DNA of 7,294 nt. It comes from JANWKQ01 sp964624635 (lineage in GTDB: Bacteria; Bacteroidota; Bacteroidia; CAIKAF01). Position numbers and translations under genes: made by a program. The stretch lies in NCBI GenBank assembly GCA_964624635.1, contig CAZUXM010000102.1, positions 1 through 7,294 on the forward strand, written 5' to 3'. This document shows, piece by piece, positions 1 to 6,765 of the stretch (the stretch's first letter is position 1; the number at the start of each line of letters is the position of its first letter). The notes under the pieces were generated by a model. That model made no database searches. It was not told where the DNA came from and saw only the letters and a list, made by a program, of their open reading frames with translations.

Positions 1-21
1 AAGAAAAGAAACGGAAAATGT

Positions 22-477
22 TCACACAATAAGAATTTTTCTTTTACTAGCAAAAAAAGTAATTGACTTAATGTTATTATGCTCTTTACCAAATCTTGCA
101 AACCAAGAAGCTATCAAAACCCCTCCCCATGAATGAGCCATCATATGTATAGAGTTATGTCCTTTTAGTTCATTGATTTTTTTTATAAGTGCTGGGATAT
201 CCTTAGTAATTACTTCAAATTGTCCGCCTTTTAATTTTCTTGAGCTCGCAACAGGAATACTTTTACCTTTACCTCTTAAGTCGGTTATAAAAACATCATA
301 ACCCTTTTGCGCAAGATATGGAGCCAGCCCCTTCCCTTTATCACTATAAAATATTTTACCGTTCTCAATTGCACCGTGTATAAGTAAAATGGCTTGTCCA
401 TCAGGATTGCCCATTCTCCCCAACCAAAGTTTTACTCCACTTTCAGGTTCAATAAAATATTCGGTCATACTAATCAT
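22..477 (-). CDS. Alpha/beta-fold hydrolase, C-terminally truncated or frameshifted
   Basis: This 151-residue product is the N-terminal half of an alpha/beta hydrolase of the lysophospholipase / S33-like type. Visible motifs are the strand and oxyanion loop LLIHGA (residues 31-36), the DLRGKGKS turn (66-73) and the nucleophile elbow AHSWGG (114-119). Ser116 is the presumed nucleophile, and Ala replaces the usual first Gly of GxSxG. Family members are usually about 250-300 residues. The cap, the acidic residue and the catalytic His are all absent here, because a TGA at 24-22 ends the frame just after FFASKRK. A frame shift in the A5 run (36-40) would keep reading open to the window edge, so a recent frameshift or a sequencing error is plausible. 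There is no signal peptide, so it is probably cytoplasmic. The start may be Met1 or Met4, since the promoter lies only a few bases upstream. The substrate cannot be told. The family call is secure; intactness is not. Confidence 0.8.
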   Translation of the reverse strand: MISMTEYFIEPESGVKLWLGRMGNPDGQAILLIHGAIENGKIFYSDKGKGLAPYLAQKGYDVFITDLRGKGKSIPVASSRKLKGGQFEVITKDIPALIKKINELKGHNSIHMMAHSWGGVLIASWFARFGKEHNNIKSITFFASKRKILIV

Positions 478-481
478 GGCA

Positions 482-489
482 CAAATATA
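482..489 (-). promoter_or_regulatory. Bacteroidota -7 promoter element (TATATTTG) for the hydrolase
   Basis: Read on the minus strand, these bases match the Bacteroidota consensus TAnnTTTG exactly. They end only four bases before the first ATG of the hydrolase gene (477). A transcript starting about 6-7 nt downstream would be leaderless or would begin inside the first codons, which favours Met4 (ATG at 468) as an alternative start. I see no clear -33 TTTG partner. Confidence 0.55.
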
Positions 490-590
490 ATTTTCTTTTT
501 ATTTTATATTACAGAAGTTGAAACTGCTAAAAAAAATTAAAAGAAAAATAATATATAGTATCACAGCAGCATGATTTGTATTTTTAAGAT

Positions 591-1016
591 ATGAAATGGC
601 TGCTATACATACTACTTTTATCCAGTACGTGGCTTTCCAATAATAGCATTGAAACTGTTTATCGTTTACAAATAAAATTAACAGGTATAAAGTCATCCAA
701 AGGATACATCAGAGTAGCTATATTTAATAATGAAGAATCATATAAAACTGAATCAACCAGCTATAAAACTATAGTAGTTCCAGCGAAATCAGATCAAATG
801 AATATTCAGTTAGATAATATTAAACCGGGAGATTATGCTATTGCTATCTATCATGACTCAAATAGCAATGGAAAACTTGATAAAGGTTTGTTTGGTGCTC
901 CCAGTGAATATTATGGATTTAGCAATAATGCAAGAGGTAGTTTTGGGAAGCCTGAATATAAACAATGTCTTATAAAAGTGTATGAAAACAAAGTGATTGA
1001 TATAAAGTTGCGATAA
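591..1016 (+). CDS. Exported DUF2141 domain-containing protein
   Basis: This is a 141-residue protein with an N-terminal export signal: Lys2, a hydrophobic run at 3-15, and probable cleavage near residues 16-20. The rest is one beta-rich DUF2141 domain. It opens with LQIKLTGIKSSKGYIRVAIF (26-45), then PGDYAIAIYHDSNSNGKLD (79-97), and then the family hallmark G-x-P-x-E-x-YGFSNN-x-RG (102-116). The stretch D89-x-N91-x-N93-G94-x-L96-D97 resembles an EF-hand or dockerin-type calcium loop. The family's biochemical function is unknown; the signal suggests the periplasm or cell surface. The start is fixed by an in-frame TAA at 585-587, directly upstream of the ATG. A weak TTTG-containing promoter candidate lies at 571-578. 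The gene converges with the next gene, only four bases away, leaving no room for a separate terminator. The domain call is firm; the role is unknown. Confidence 0.88.
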   Translation: MKWLLYILLLSSTWLSNNSIETVYRLQIKLTGIKSSKGYIRVAIFNNEESYKTESTSYKTIVVPAKSDQMNIQLDNIKPGDYAIAIYHDSNSNGKLDKGLFGAPSEYYGFSNNARGSFGKPEYKQCLIKVYENKVIDIKLR

Positions 1017-1020
1017 AATA

Positions 1021-2466
1021 TCAGGACATGAATTTTCGTCTTAACCAGTCATCGTAGTTAAAAACTTTACCAACTTTATTTTTTTGTTTAGTGAGATATT
1101 CTTCTTTTAGCTGAATAATTTTGACACTCTTCTTGTAATTATGGATTGTAGCGATATTTTTTAACAACTCAAACAACAATATTTCATCACCATTATACAC
1201 AGCCCAATCGTTACGAAAATCAGCATTCACTTGAGACAATCTATATTCAAAAGTATCCATATCTCCTATTTCATATCTTGCAATTAATTCCATCATTACA
1301 AGTTCAACTTTTAAGTTTGTATCTACCTTTTCATAAAAATCGTTTAAATAAACTTTTTGCAAAATTTTTAGAACCTGCTTATAATTTACATTCAGGAAAT
1401 TTAGAAATGCCAGGTTAGCATAATTAAATACTATAAAATATTCATCTTTTATAAGCCCCTTCTTATCCAGCACTTCCGTTTGTAAATCAATTGCTTTTGT
1501 AATATCAAGTACCGCATACGAATTGATTCTTGCCTGATAATAGAAGTATATGTATCTATCAAAAAAAAGTTTATCATATTCATGCATGGCATCAAATAAT
1601 AATTGCGAGCTGGTAATAACCCGGTCAAATTTTCTCTGGGAAAGATATGAGTTAGTAAGATAAACCAATTGTTCAATTTTTATATCATGAGTGTTTTTAT
1701 TAAAAATATTTTCTTTCAAAAACTCTTCCCGGGTAGTTGATACGAACTTTTCAAGGTCATTAAATTTTTGTTGTTGAACCAAAATCTGGCTTACTGTTTT
1801 ATAAAATTTTATTTTAAACTGAACTGATTTAAATATACTTTTATCGCTGGCGAACTCTTTTAAGGTTGTATCAATTTCTTGCGTAATATTTAGTTGCCCT
1901 GATAAATTTTGAGTAGACCTTAACCTATATGTCATAACCGCTAATATTTCGTCAATGGTTCTAAGATTATTAAACATCTTAAAATTGTCCCTCCTTTTCT
2001 GAATATATATGTCTGGATTATGTTTTAGTGAGTCCTTACAAAAAGTAATCATTTCACCATATATGATATCCAACAAAGCATATTGCTCATTTTGTTCAGC
2101 ATATTTAATAGATTTCTGTAAATAGTACTCTGCTAATTGCTCCATTCTTTTAGATTGAAATATTTTAAACAACATCAAATATTGTTCACTAATAAAAGTA
2201 GTCTTACCTTCTGAGGTATTGATCTCAATCAATGTTTGATTAATGTTATTTACTAATCTATTTTTTAGCCTATATAAATTACCTTTTTCTTTATTTGAGC
2301 CATATATTTTTTTCATGATTATATCATCATCCACTTCCTTTCCTTTAAATGATTTGTAAATTTTAAATAGCTGAAAAGCTTTAGATTTATCCGACTCCAG
2401 TTTAAGTTGTATATGTCCTAAAGTGTAACCATCAAGGTTGTTTATTATGGCATTCAAAATATCCAT
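1021..2466 (-). CDS. All-helical protein of unknown function (helical protein A), paralogue of the gene at 5187-6650
   Basis: This 481-residue product has no signal peptide, no membrane segment and almost no Gly or Pro-rich stretches. It looks like a chain of amphipathic helices, probably TPR-like. The N-terminal module (1-85) contains a GHIQLKL stretch, a KIYG turn (53-56) and a basic helix YRLKNRLVNNINQTLIEI (65-82). Residues 90-440 carry helical-repeat-like segments with conserved blocks: DEILAVMTYRLRSTQNL (172-188), SVQFKIKFYKTVSQILVQQ (214-232), NKNTHD (256-261) and YIYFYYQARI (305-314). The C-terminus ends in FNYDDWL (469-475). I do not recognise a named family. The N-terminal pattern is loosely reminiscent of large uncharacterised helical proteins common in Bacteroidota. 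By hand count 35 of 64 residues match helical protein B across the central block. It is transcribed divergently from a T9SS surface protein. A regulatory or scaffold role would be inference. Confidence 0.85.
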   Translation of the reverse strand: MDILNAIINNLDGYTLGHIQLKLESDKSKAFQLFKIYKSFKGKEVDDDIIMKKIYGSNKEKGNLYRLKNRLVNNINQTLIEINTSEGKTTFISEQYLMLFKIFQSKRMEQLAEYYLQKSIKYAEQNEQYALLDIIYGEMITFCKDSLKHNPDIYIQKRRDNFKMFNNLRTIDEILAVMTYRLRSTQNLSGQLNITQEIDTTLKEFASDKSIFKSVQFKIKFYKTVSQILVQQQKFNDLEKFVSTTREEFLKENIFNKNTHDIKIEQLVYLTNSYLSQRKFDRVITSSQLLFDAMHEYDKLFFDRYIYFYYQARINSYAVLDITKAIDLQTEVLDKKGLIKDEYFIVFNYANLAFLNFLNVNYKQVLKILQKVYLNDFYEKVDTNLKVELVMMELIARYEIGDMDTFEYRLSQVNADFRNDWAVYNGDEILLFELLKNIATIHNYKKSVKIIQLKEEYLTKQKNKVGKVFNYDDWLRRKFMS

Positions 2467-2478
2467 AAAGTAATTTTT

Positions 2479-2486
2479 TAAATATA
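2479..2486 (-). promoter_or_regulatory. Candidate -7 element for helical protein A
   Basis: The minus strand reads TATATTTA, one mismatch from TAnnTTTG, and ends 12 bases before the ATG at 2466. Spacing is suitable for a short leader. In such AT-rich DNA a 7-of-8 match can occur by chance, so support is weak. Confidence 0.3.
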
Positions 2487-2536
2487 TAACTATTTAATTA
2501 TTAATTATTTATATTATTAAAATATAAAACTAATAC

Positions 2537-2546
2537 GTAATATTAT
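2537..2546. promoter_or_regulatory. Palindromic element GTAATATTAT, possible operator (copy 1)
   Basis: This is a near-perfect inverted repeat; the second copy at 6722-6731 is the perfect palindrome GTAATATTAC. It begins 45 bp upstream of the -7 box at 2582 and 70 bp from the start of the divergent helical gene. The second copy has spacings of 44 and 71 bp. Conservation of sequence and position, with diverged DNA around it, suggests a protein-binding site upstream of the promoter. The bound factor is unknown. Confidence 0.45.
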
Positions 2547-2581
2547 GAATAAAATACCTTTTAAACAAATACTCTGATTCA

Positions 2582-2589
2582 TACATTTG
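2582..2589 (+). promoter_or_regulatory. -7 promoter element TACATTTG for the large T9SS protein
   Basis: This is an exact match to the Bacteroidota TAnnTTTG consensus. It lies 28 bases before the ATG at 2618, implying a leader of about 20 nt with no Shine-Dalgarno sequence, which is normal in this phylum. The same octamer occurs at the equivalent position of the second module (6766-6773). Confidence 0.65.
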
Positions 2590-2617
2590 TTTACATAAAT
2601 TTTTAGCTATATAAATC

Positions 2618-4375
2618 ATGAAGACGCAAAACCAAATTAAAACGATCTTGACCGGGCTGGTCTTATCTGTGCTATTCATTTTTACACAACAAAATGCGTA
2701 TAGTCAGTTTTTAGGCCTCACCTATGCTGACTCTAGTAGTAGTTGTGTTAATTATCCAAATGAAGGATTTATTTACTGGAATGTTATGGCCGGCTCATAT
2801 GCTACTGGTGACAGCATTGATTTTGCAGTTGATTGGGGAGATGGCAACATCAGCAATTATGATGACATACAAATGACAGTATTTTCAAGTGCTTATGCAA
2901 GTACAGCAACCACCCATACTTATACCATTGCCGGAACATACGTAATTCATATTACTGCAACTGATGAACTTTTAAATGTATACAATTACACTGACACAAT
3001 TATAGTAAGTGACCAATGTGGGGTAGTAACTGGTATTGTAAGATTAGATGATGGAGATAATGTATATGAATTTACTGATATATTAGCCAGTTCTGTTCCC
3101 ATTATACTTACTACCAATTTAGATAACCATGGAACAAATACAAGCAATGGATATTTCATTATAGGAAGTATTGACCATGCTGCTACAAGTTACGAAGTAA
3201 AAATCGATCCAGCTTGGTTAGCAGCTAATGGATTTAGTGTTATTGTTCCTACAACAGGCAGTTATACATTTACCACTCCTCCTGTTCCCGGTGTACATTA
3301 TGATTTTTTACTTGATTGTGCCGGCAGTTATTCGGATGCAGAAATAACAGGCTATGGCTGGGGATTCAGACCCGGAATGTCCGATGGGCAATTAGGAATC
3401 AATATTTCAAACTTTACTTGTGATGGTACCGATGCAAATGTAGATTTATCAATTGAATTCGACCCTATACTTACAGTGGCGTCATACACCCTCCCTGGTT
3501 ATACTTTGTCTGGGAATACAATAACCGCCAGTATATCAAACATTGATAATTATGCCGGGTATACTGTATACTTTTCCGTCCCTCCGGGAACACCTGCTTC
3601 AACCCCATTGGTATTTGACCTTGATATTACCGTTACCAATTACACTGATATGTTACCAATAAACAATCATTATGTTGTTAACTCAGAAGTTCGTAACTCT
3701 TGGGATCCAAATGATAAAAGCACTAATGTAGGAGCTACCATTGATGCAAACATCACAGAAGAAATATACTACAACATTCGTTTCCAGAACATGGGTAATG
3801 ATTATGCTTATGATATTCATATTGCAGATACCATTGATTCACAATTAGACTTAAGTACATTTAAATTAGAATCTATGAGCCACCAAGGAAGCTACAGCAT
3901 TGATCCAATAACTAGAATCATTGTATTTAATTTCCCAAACATTATGTTACCTTGGGAAACCTTAAGTGATCCGCTTAGTCAAGGATATGTTAGATATAGT
4001 ATTAAAGAAAATCCAGGCTTGCCTGTAGGATCTGAAATAAATAATACTGCCTATATATACTTTGATACAAACCCAGCCATTATCACTAATACAACAGCAA
4101 ATACAAATGCAGTGGTAGGTATTGAAGAAATATCAAAAAATCCATTGTTTATTTATCCACAACCTGCCAGTGATCAATTTTATATCACCGGAGTAAATAG
4201 TGAGGATATTTTAACAGTTACCATTATGGATGCTAACGGTAAGGTTATCAGAACAGTAAAAGGCAATAATATATCACAAGGTATTCAGGTAAATGAATTT
4301 GCAAATGGGATGTATGTTGTATCAGTAAACACTAAAAACTCAGTACTACAACAAAAGCTTATCATCAATCATTAA
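2618..4375 (+). CDS. Secreted surface protein: PKD-like, DUF7619-like and T9SS type A sorting domains
   Basis: This 585-residue protein starts with a signal peptide: basic N-terminus, hydrophobic run around 9-23, cleavage near AYSQ at residue 30. A PKD-like domain follows at about 45-131, with the hallmark DWGDGN (72-77) and THTYTIAGTYVIHITATD (99-116). Residues 134-235 form a beta-rich middle segment that could be a carboxypeptidase-regulatory or Cna-B-like fold. About 355-495 is a DUF7619-like domain, with WDPNDK (362-367), YNIRFQNMGNDYAYDIHIAD (385-404), LPWETLSDPLSQGYVRYSIK (444-463) and NTAYIYFDTNPAI (476-488). The last ~75 residues are a T9SS type A sorting domain: YPQPASDQFYI (514-524), DANGKVIRTV (538-547) and NGMYVVSVNT (563-572). 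The protein is therefore expected to cross the outer membrane by T9SS and be anchored or released at the surface. No catalytic domain is seen; adhesion is the likeliest role. It has its own promoter and terminator. Confidence 0.92.
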   Translation: MKTQNQIKTILTGLVLSVLFIFTQQNAYSQFLGLTYADSSSSCVNYPNEGFIYWNVMAGSYATGDSIDFAVDWGDGNISNYDDIQMTVFSSAYASTATTHTYTIAGTYVIHITATDELLNVYNYTDTIIVSDQCGVVTGIVRLDDGDNVYEFTDILASSVPIILTTNLDNHGTNTSNGYFIIGSIDHAATSYEVKIDPAWLAANGFSVIVPTTGSYTFTTPPVPGVHYDFLLDCAGSYSDAEITGYGWGFRPGMSDGQLGINISNFTCDGTDANVDLSIEFDPILTVASYTLPGYTLSGNTITASISNIDNYAGYTVYFSVPPGTPASTPLVFDLDITVTNYTDMLPINNHYVVNSEVRNSWDPNDKSTNVGATIDANITEEIYYNIRFQNMGNDYAYDIHIADTIDSQLDLSTFKLESMSHQGSYSIDPITRIIVFNFPNIMLPWETLSDPLSQGYVRYSIKENPGLPVGSEINNTAYIYFDTNPAIITNTTANTNAVVGIEEISKNPLFIYPQPASDQFYITGVNSEDILTVTIMDANGKVIRTVKGNNISQGIQVNEFANGMYVVSVNTKNSVLQQKLIINH

Positions 4376-4385
4376 TAAAAACAGG

Positions 4386-4426
4386 AAATAAGAAGGGATT
4401 TTATCCCTTCTTATTTATTTTATTTT
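4386..4426 (+). terminator. Rho-independent terminator behind the large T9SS gene
   Basis: A perfect 13-bp stem (4386-4398 pairing with 4404-4416) with loop TTTTA is followed by a T-rich tract to 4426. It starts 11 bases after the stop codon at 4375, so the downstream small T9SS gene is probably not in the same operon by default. The A-rich left arm could allow weak function on the other strand too. Confidence 0.88.
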
Positions 4427-4433
4427 GTAATAA

Positions 4434-4441
4434 TATATTTG
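4434..4441 (+). promoter_or_regulatory. -7 promoter element TATATTTG for the small T9SS protein
   Basis: This exact TAnnTTTG match sits between the terminator at 4386-4426 and the gene starting at 4465. The expected transcript start near 4448 gives a leader of about 17 nt that includes the purine-rich ribosome-binding sequence. It rules out the upstream TTG at 4450 as a practical start. Confidence 0.6.
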
Positions 4442-4452
4442 AGTAATTATTG

Positions 4453-4460
4453 AAAGGGAG
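4453..4460 (+). promoter_or_regulatory. Shine-Dalgarno-like sequence AAAGGGAG that decides the start
   Basis: This purine-rich run lies four bases before the ATG at 4465. It is unusual here, as the other genes in the window lack one. Its position supports ATG 4465 over the in-frame TTG at 4450, which it would overlap. Confidence 0.5.
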
Positions 4461-4464
4461 TCAC

Positions 4465-5190
4465 ATGATATCATATATTAAAAAGGGCGCAATAATGATA
4501 CTTGCGTTTTTTGCGTTTCAAATTGCAAATGCACAAACAGGTACTAAAATATTGAGTATTGATAGTATCTATCAATTAGAACCCATAATTATTAATGATA
4601 CTACTGATTTTGTTGTACAAGTATCAGTAAACGACACCTCTTTAATTAATAACGATACAATTACGGGAGACTTATTTTACTACTACCAAACTGATTCGAT
4701 GGACAGTGCCGGAGTACTTCCAAGAATAATCAATAATGACCTATCAAATATTACCATCAATGGGAGTATTTTTGATACTGTATCCATTGATATTCGTCCG
4801 GAAGAAATAAGAACAAGCCCGCCGGTTAATCTCATCATACTTTGGCCTGCAATAGTCACCTCCAATCCAGAAGTAATTGATACAACCCAAATTCAAATTC
4901 TAGTAAACTTTGAAGGATACCTCAATATAAATCCAATTATCAAAAAAGATGGATATAAGATTATATTCCCCGTACCGGCCTCACAATATATATATATTCA
5001 ACCTGCGGAAATTAATCTCATTCAATCAATACAAATTCTAACTATAGATGGCAAACTCGTTTACATTAAAACTAGGGATGAAATTAGTTCCGGATTCATT
5101 AATATAGATAACATACCTAATGGTAGTTATTTAATAGATATACTTTATGAAAATGGGGAATTAGTTAGAACTAAGATCATTAAAAACTAG
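4465..5190 (+). CDS. Small secreted protein with T9SS type A sorting domain
   Basis: From ATG 4465 the product has 241 residues. The signal peptide MISYIKKGAIMILAFFAFQI plus ANAQ (cleavage near residue 24) is followed by one beta-rich domain (about 28-155) of unknown family, with ILSIDS (29-34), GDLFYYYQTDSM (68-79) and PRIINND (86-92). The C-terminus (about 166-241) is a T9SS type A sorting domain: IIFPVPASQYIYI (166-178), IDGKLVYIKT (194-203), NIPNGSYLIDIL (216-227) and the basic end RTKIIKN. It should be exported and displayed or released by T9SS. The N-terminal domain resembles the start of the protein at 6982, so the two are paralogues. It has its own promoter behind a terminator. Its stop overlaps the stop of the convergent helical gene. 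An in-frame TTG at 4450 gives a longer frame but sits on the Shine-Dalgarno. Secretion is well supported; function is unknown. Confidence 0.85.
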   Translation: MISYIKKGAIMILAFFAFQIANAQTGTKILSIDSIYQLEPIIINDTTDFVVQVSVNDTSLINNDTITGDLFYYYQTDSMDSAGVLPRIINNDLSNITINGSIFDTVSIDIRPEEIRTSPPVNLIILWPAIVTSNPEVIDTTQIQILVNFEGYLNINPIIKKDGYKIIFPVPASQYIYIQPAEINLIQSIQILTIDGKLVYIKTRDEISSGFINIDNIPNGSYLIDILYENGELVRTKIIKN

Positions 5191-6650
5191 TAGTCCAATT
5201 TTAATTTTGCAGTTAACCAGCTATTATAATTAAACAACTCAGTAACTCCTGTTTCGGATGCAATGAACTCTCGAGCTTTGTCTTTAAGTTTTTTATTTTT
5301 GATATACTCAGGATCTGTTCCGATAGATTCAATAATTGGCAATACATATTTTTCAGGACCTTCAAAGTTTTTCCATTCGTTTTTCAATGATGATTTTAAC
5401 TGAGGAAGTTTATATTCAAAACTATCAAAATCCTTCATATCTATTCTTGTAATGAGTTCAAGAACAAATAAAGGAACCTTTAATGAAACATCTGCTTTTT
5501 CATAAAATTCATGCACATAAATTTTCTGCAGATTTCGAATCACTTGATTATAATTTCCTTTTACATAATGCAAATTAGCGAGATTGGAATAATTAAGTAA
5601 TGACCAATACGGATTGGTAATAATACTTTTATTATTAATGATTTCATTAATGGTTTCGATTGCTTTATCAGGATCAATGGTTGAATAAGCGGCTATTCGT
5701 ACTTGGTAATAGAAATAAATGTATTTTTTAAAAAGTATTTTGTCGTATTGTATTAATGCAGTATACAAAGTTTCGCTAAACGAAAGTGCCTGAGTATGTT
5801 TCCTTAACACCAATAATGTATTGATGATATAAATAAGTATCTCTACCTTTGTATCATGGGTATTTTTATTGAACACCTTGCTTTTTTCAAAATCACTATA
5901 AGTTTCCGTCAAATACTTTTCTAGTTCAACAAATTCTTTTTGCTGAACAAATATCTGCGAAATTGTTTTATACATTTTAATTTTGAACTGAACTGAATTC
6001 AATAATTCCGTATCTGCCGAAAACTTTTCGATGGTTTTATTTACTTCTTTTGAGATGTTGATCTTTTCTCCAAGGTTTTGAGTAGCCTTTAAACGGTAAC
6101 TAATTACTGCAAGAATATCATCTATCTGGCGAATTTTATTTAATAATTGGGAATTGAGTTTTCTCTTTTCAATATATATAACCGGGTCGTCATATAAGGT
6201 TTCCTTACCTAACTGAATATATAACCCATATATAATATCAAGATATTCGAACTGCTCGGAAGTTATTGCTTGAGCTTCGGCTTTTTCGAGGTAATACTTG
6301 CAGAGTTTATAATTTCCTTTTTGAAAAAAAACCTGATATAGGTTTAAACAATTACTAATGTCATTTGAATGATGACTGGAAAATTCAATATCATTTAAAT
6401 AAATATTGATTAGTTCTACCAAACGATTTTTCATCCTGTAGTAAGAACTTTGCCCTGCTTCTTTACCGGCATATACTTTTTCACGGACTAATTGATCATC
6501 TATTTTAGTATCACCCAGTCGAGCTTTATACTCACTGAATATTTTATATAATATGGTATCCTTTTGGGCAAACTCAGCCTTGAGGCGCTTGTCCAAATGC
6601 CCTAATGAACGCTTATCAATATGTGATATTACCTCAAAAAGGACATTCAT
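5187..6650 (-). CDS. All-helical protein of unknown function (helical protein B), paralogue of the gene at 1021-2466
   Basis: This 487-residue cytoplasmic-looking protein has no signal peptide or membrane segment and is built of amphipathic helices. It matches helical protein A along its whole length: the N-terminal SLGHLDKRLK (15-24), the basic helix YYRMKNRLVELINIYLNDIE (70-89), YLDIIYG (136-142), DDILAVISYRLKATQNL (177-193), SVQFKIKMYKTISQIFVQQ (219-237), NKNTHD (261-266), YIYFYYQVRI (310-319) and the final FNYNSWL (473-479). The central block is the best conserved, so it probably carries the shared function; the region around 88-105 and the C-terminal ~60 residues diverge. No known domain is recognised. 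TPR-like repeats are likely, but no consensus repeat is certain. The gene starts 72 bp from a palindromic element and diverges from a promoter for a short transcript and a secreted protein. Its stop codon overlaps that of the convergent small T9SS gene. Confidence 0.85.
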   Translation of the reverse strand: MNVLFEVISHIDKRSLGHLDKRLKAEFAQKDTILYKIFSEYKARLGDTKIDDQLVREKVYAGKEAGQSSYYRMKNRLVELINIYLNDIEFSSHHSNDISNCLNLYQVFFQKGNYKLCKYYLEKAEAQAITSEQFEYLDIIYGLYIQLGKETLYDDPVIYIEKRKLNSQLLNKIRQIDDILAVISYRLKATQNLGEKINISKEVNKTIEKFSADTELLNSVQFKIKMYKTISQIFVQQKEFVELEKYLTETYSDFEKSKVFNKNTHDTKVEILIYIINTLLVLRKHTQALSFSETLYTALIQYDKILFKKYIYFYYQVRIAAYSTIDPDKAIETINEIINNKSIITNPYWSLLNYSNLANLHYVKGNYNQVIRNLQKIYVHEFYEKADVSLKVPLFVLELITRIDMKDFDSFEYKLPQLKSSLKNEWKNFEGPEKYVLPIIESIGTDPEYIKNKKLKDKAREFIASETGVTELFNYNSWLTAKLKLDY

Positions 6651-6665
6651 TTCATGTAATCAATA

Positions 6666-6673
6666 CAATTATA
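6666..6673 (-). promoter_or_regulatory. Candidate -7 element for helical protein B
   Basis: The minus strand reads TATAATTG, one mismatch from TAnnTTTG, 15 bases before the ATG at 6650. The distance suits a short leader. It lies at a different offset from the candidate upstream of helical protein A, so support is weak. Confidence 0.3.
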
Positions 6674-6721
6674 AAACACTAATTATCAATATATTAAAAT
6701 CAATAATAATATAATGAACAT

Positions 6722-6731
6722 GTAATATTAC
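6722..6731. promoter_or_regulatory. Perfect palindrome GTAATATTAC, possible operator (copy 2)
   Basis: This 10-bp perfect palindrome lies 44 bp upstream of the -7 box at 6766, matching the element at 2537-2546. Flanking bases agree partly (A-C/T before it, GA-n-TAA after it). A shared transcription factor acting on both plus-strand promoters, or on both divergent genes, is plausible but not shown. Confidence 0.45.
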
Positions 6732-6765
6732 GATTAATTTATGAAGCATCCAAACCTTCCTGTCG

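Larger units (their letters stand above)
2467..2589. repeat. Divergent promoter region, copy 1 of a duplicated 123-bp module
   Basis: The stretch from the start codon of helical protein A to the end of the plus-strand -7 box is 123 bp, exactly as long as the corresponding stretch at 6651-6773. Matching blocks occur in the same order at nearly the same offsets: TAATTATTAAT (2495-2505), GTAATATTA (2537-2545) and TACATTTG (2582-2589). The sequence between the blocks is very AT-rich and much less conserved. Shared descent together with the adjoining paralogous gene is the simplest explanation. Confidence 0.6.

Noticed and set aside
499..696. Minus-strand 65-residue open frame
   Set aside because: It overlaps the hydrolase/DUF2141 intergenic region and the signal peptide of the DUF2141 gene, is rich in Ile, Leu and Phe from AT-rich DNA, and has no promoter or homology that I recognise.
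1449..1676. Minus-strand 75-residue open frame
   Set aside because: It lies wholly inside helical protein A in another frame; it is a shadow.
2467..2540. AT-rich stretch as a replication origin or phage attachment site
   Set aside because: There are no DnaA-box-like clusters, direct repeats or integrase gene; the base composition is ordinary for a promoter region of this genome.
4450..4464. TTG start giving a product five residues longer
   Set aside because: The TTG lies next to the expected transcript start and overlaps the Shine-Dalgarno-like run; ATG 4465 gives a normal signal peptide.
4683..4865. Minus-strand 60-residue open frame
   Set aside because: It is antisense to the small T9SS gene, which has clear signal and sorting domains; it is a shadow.
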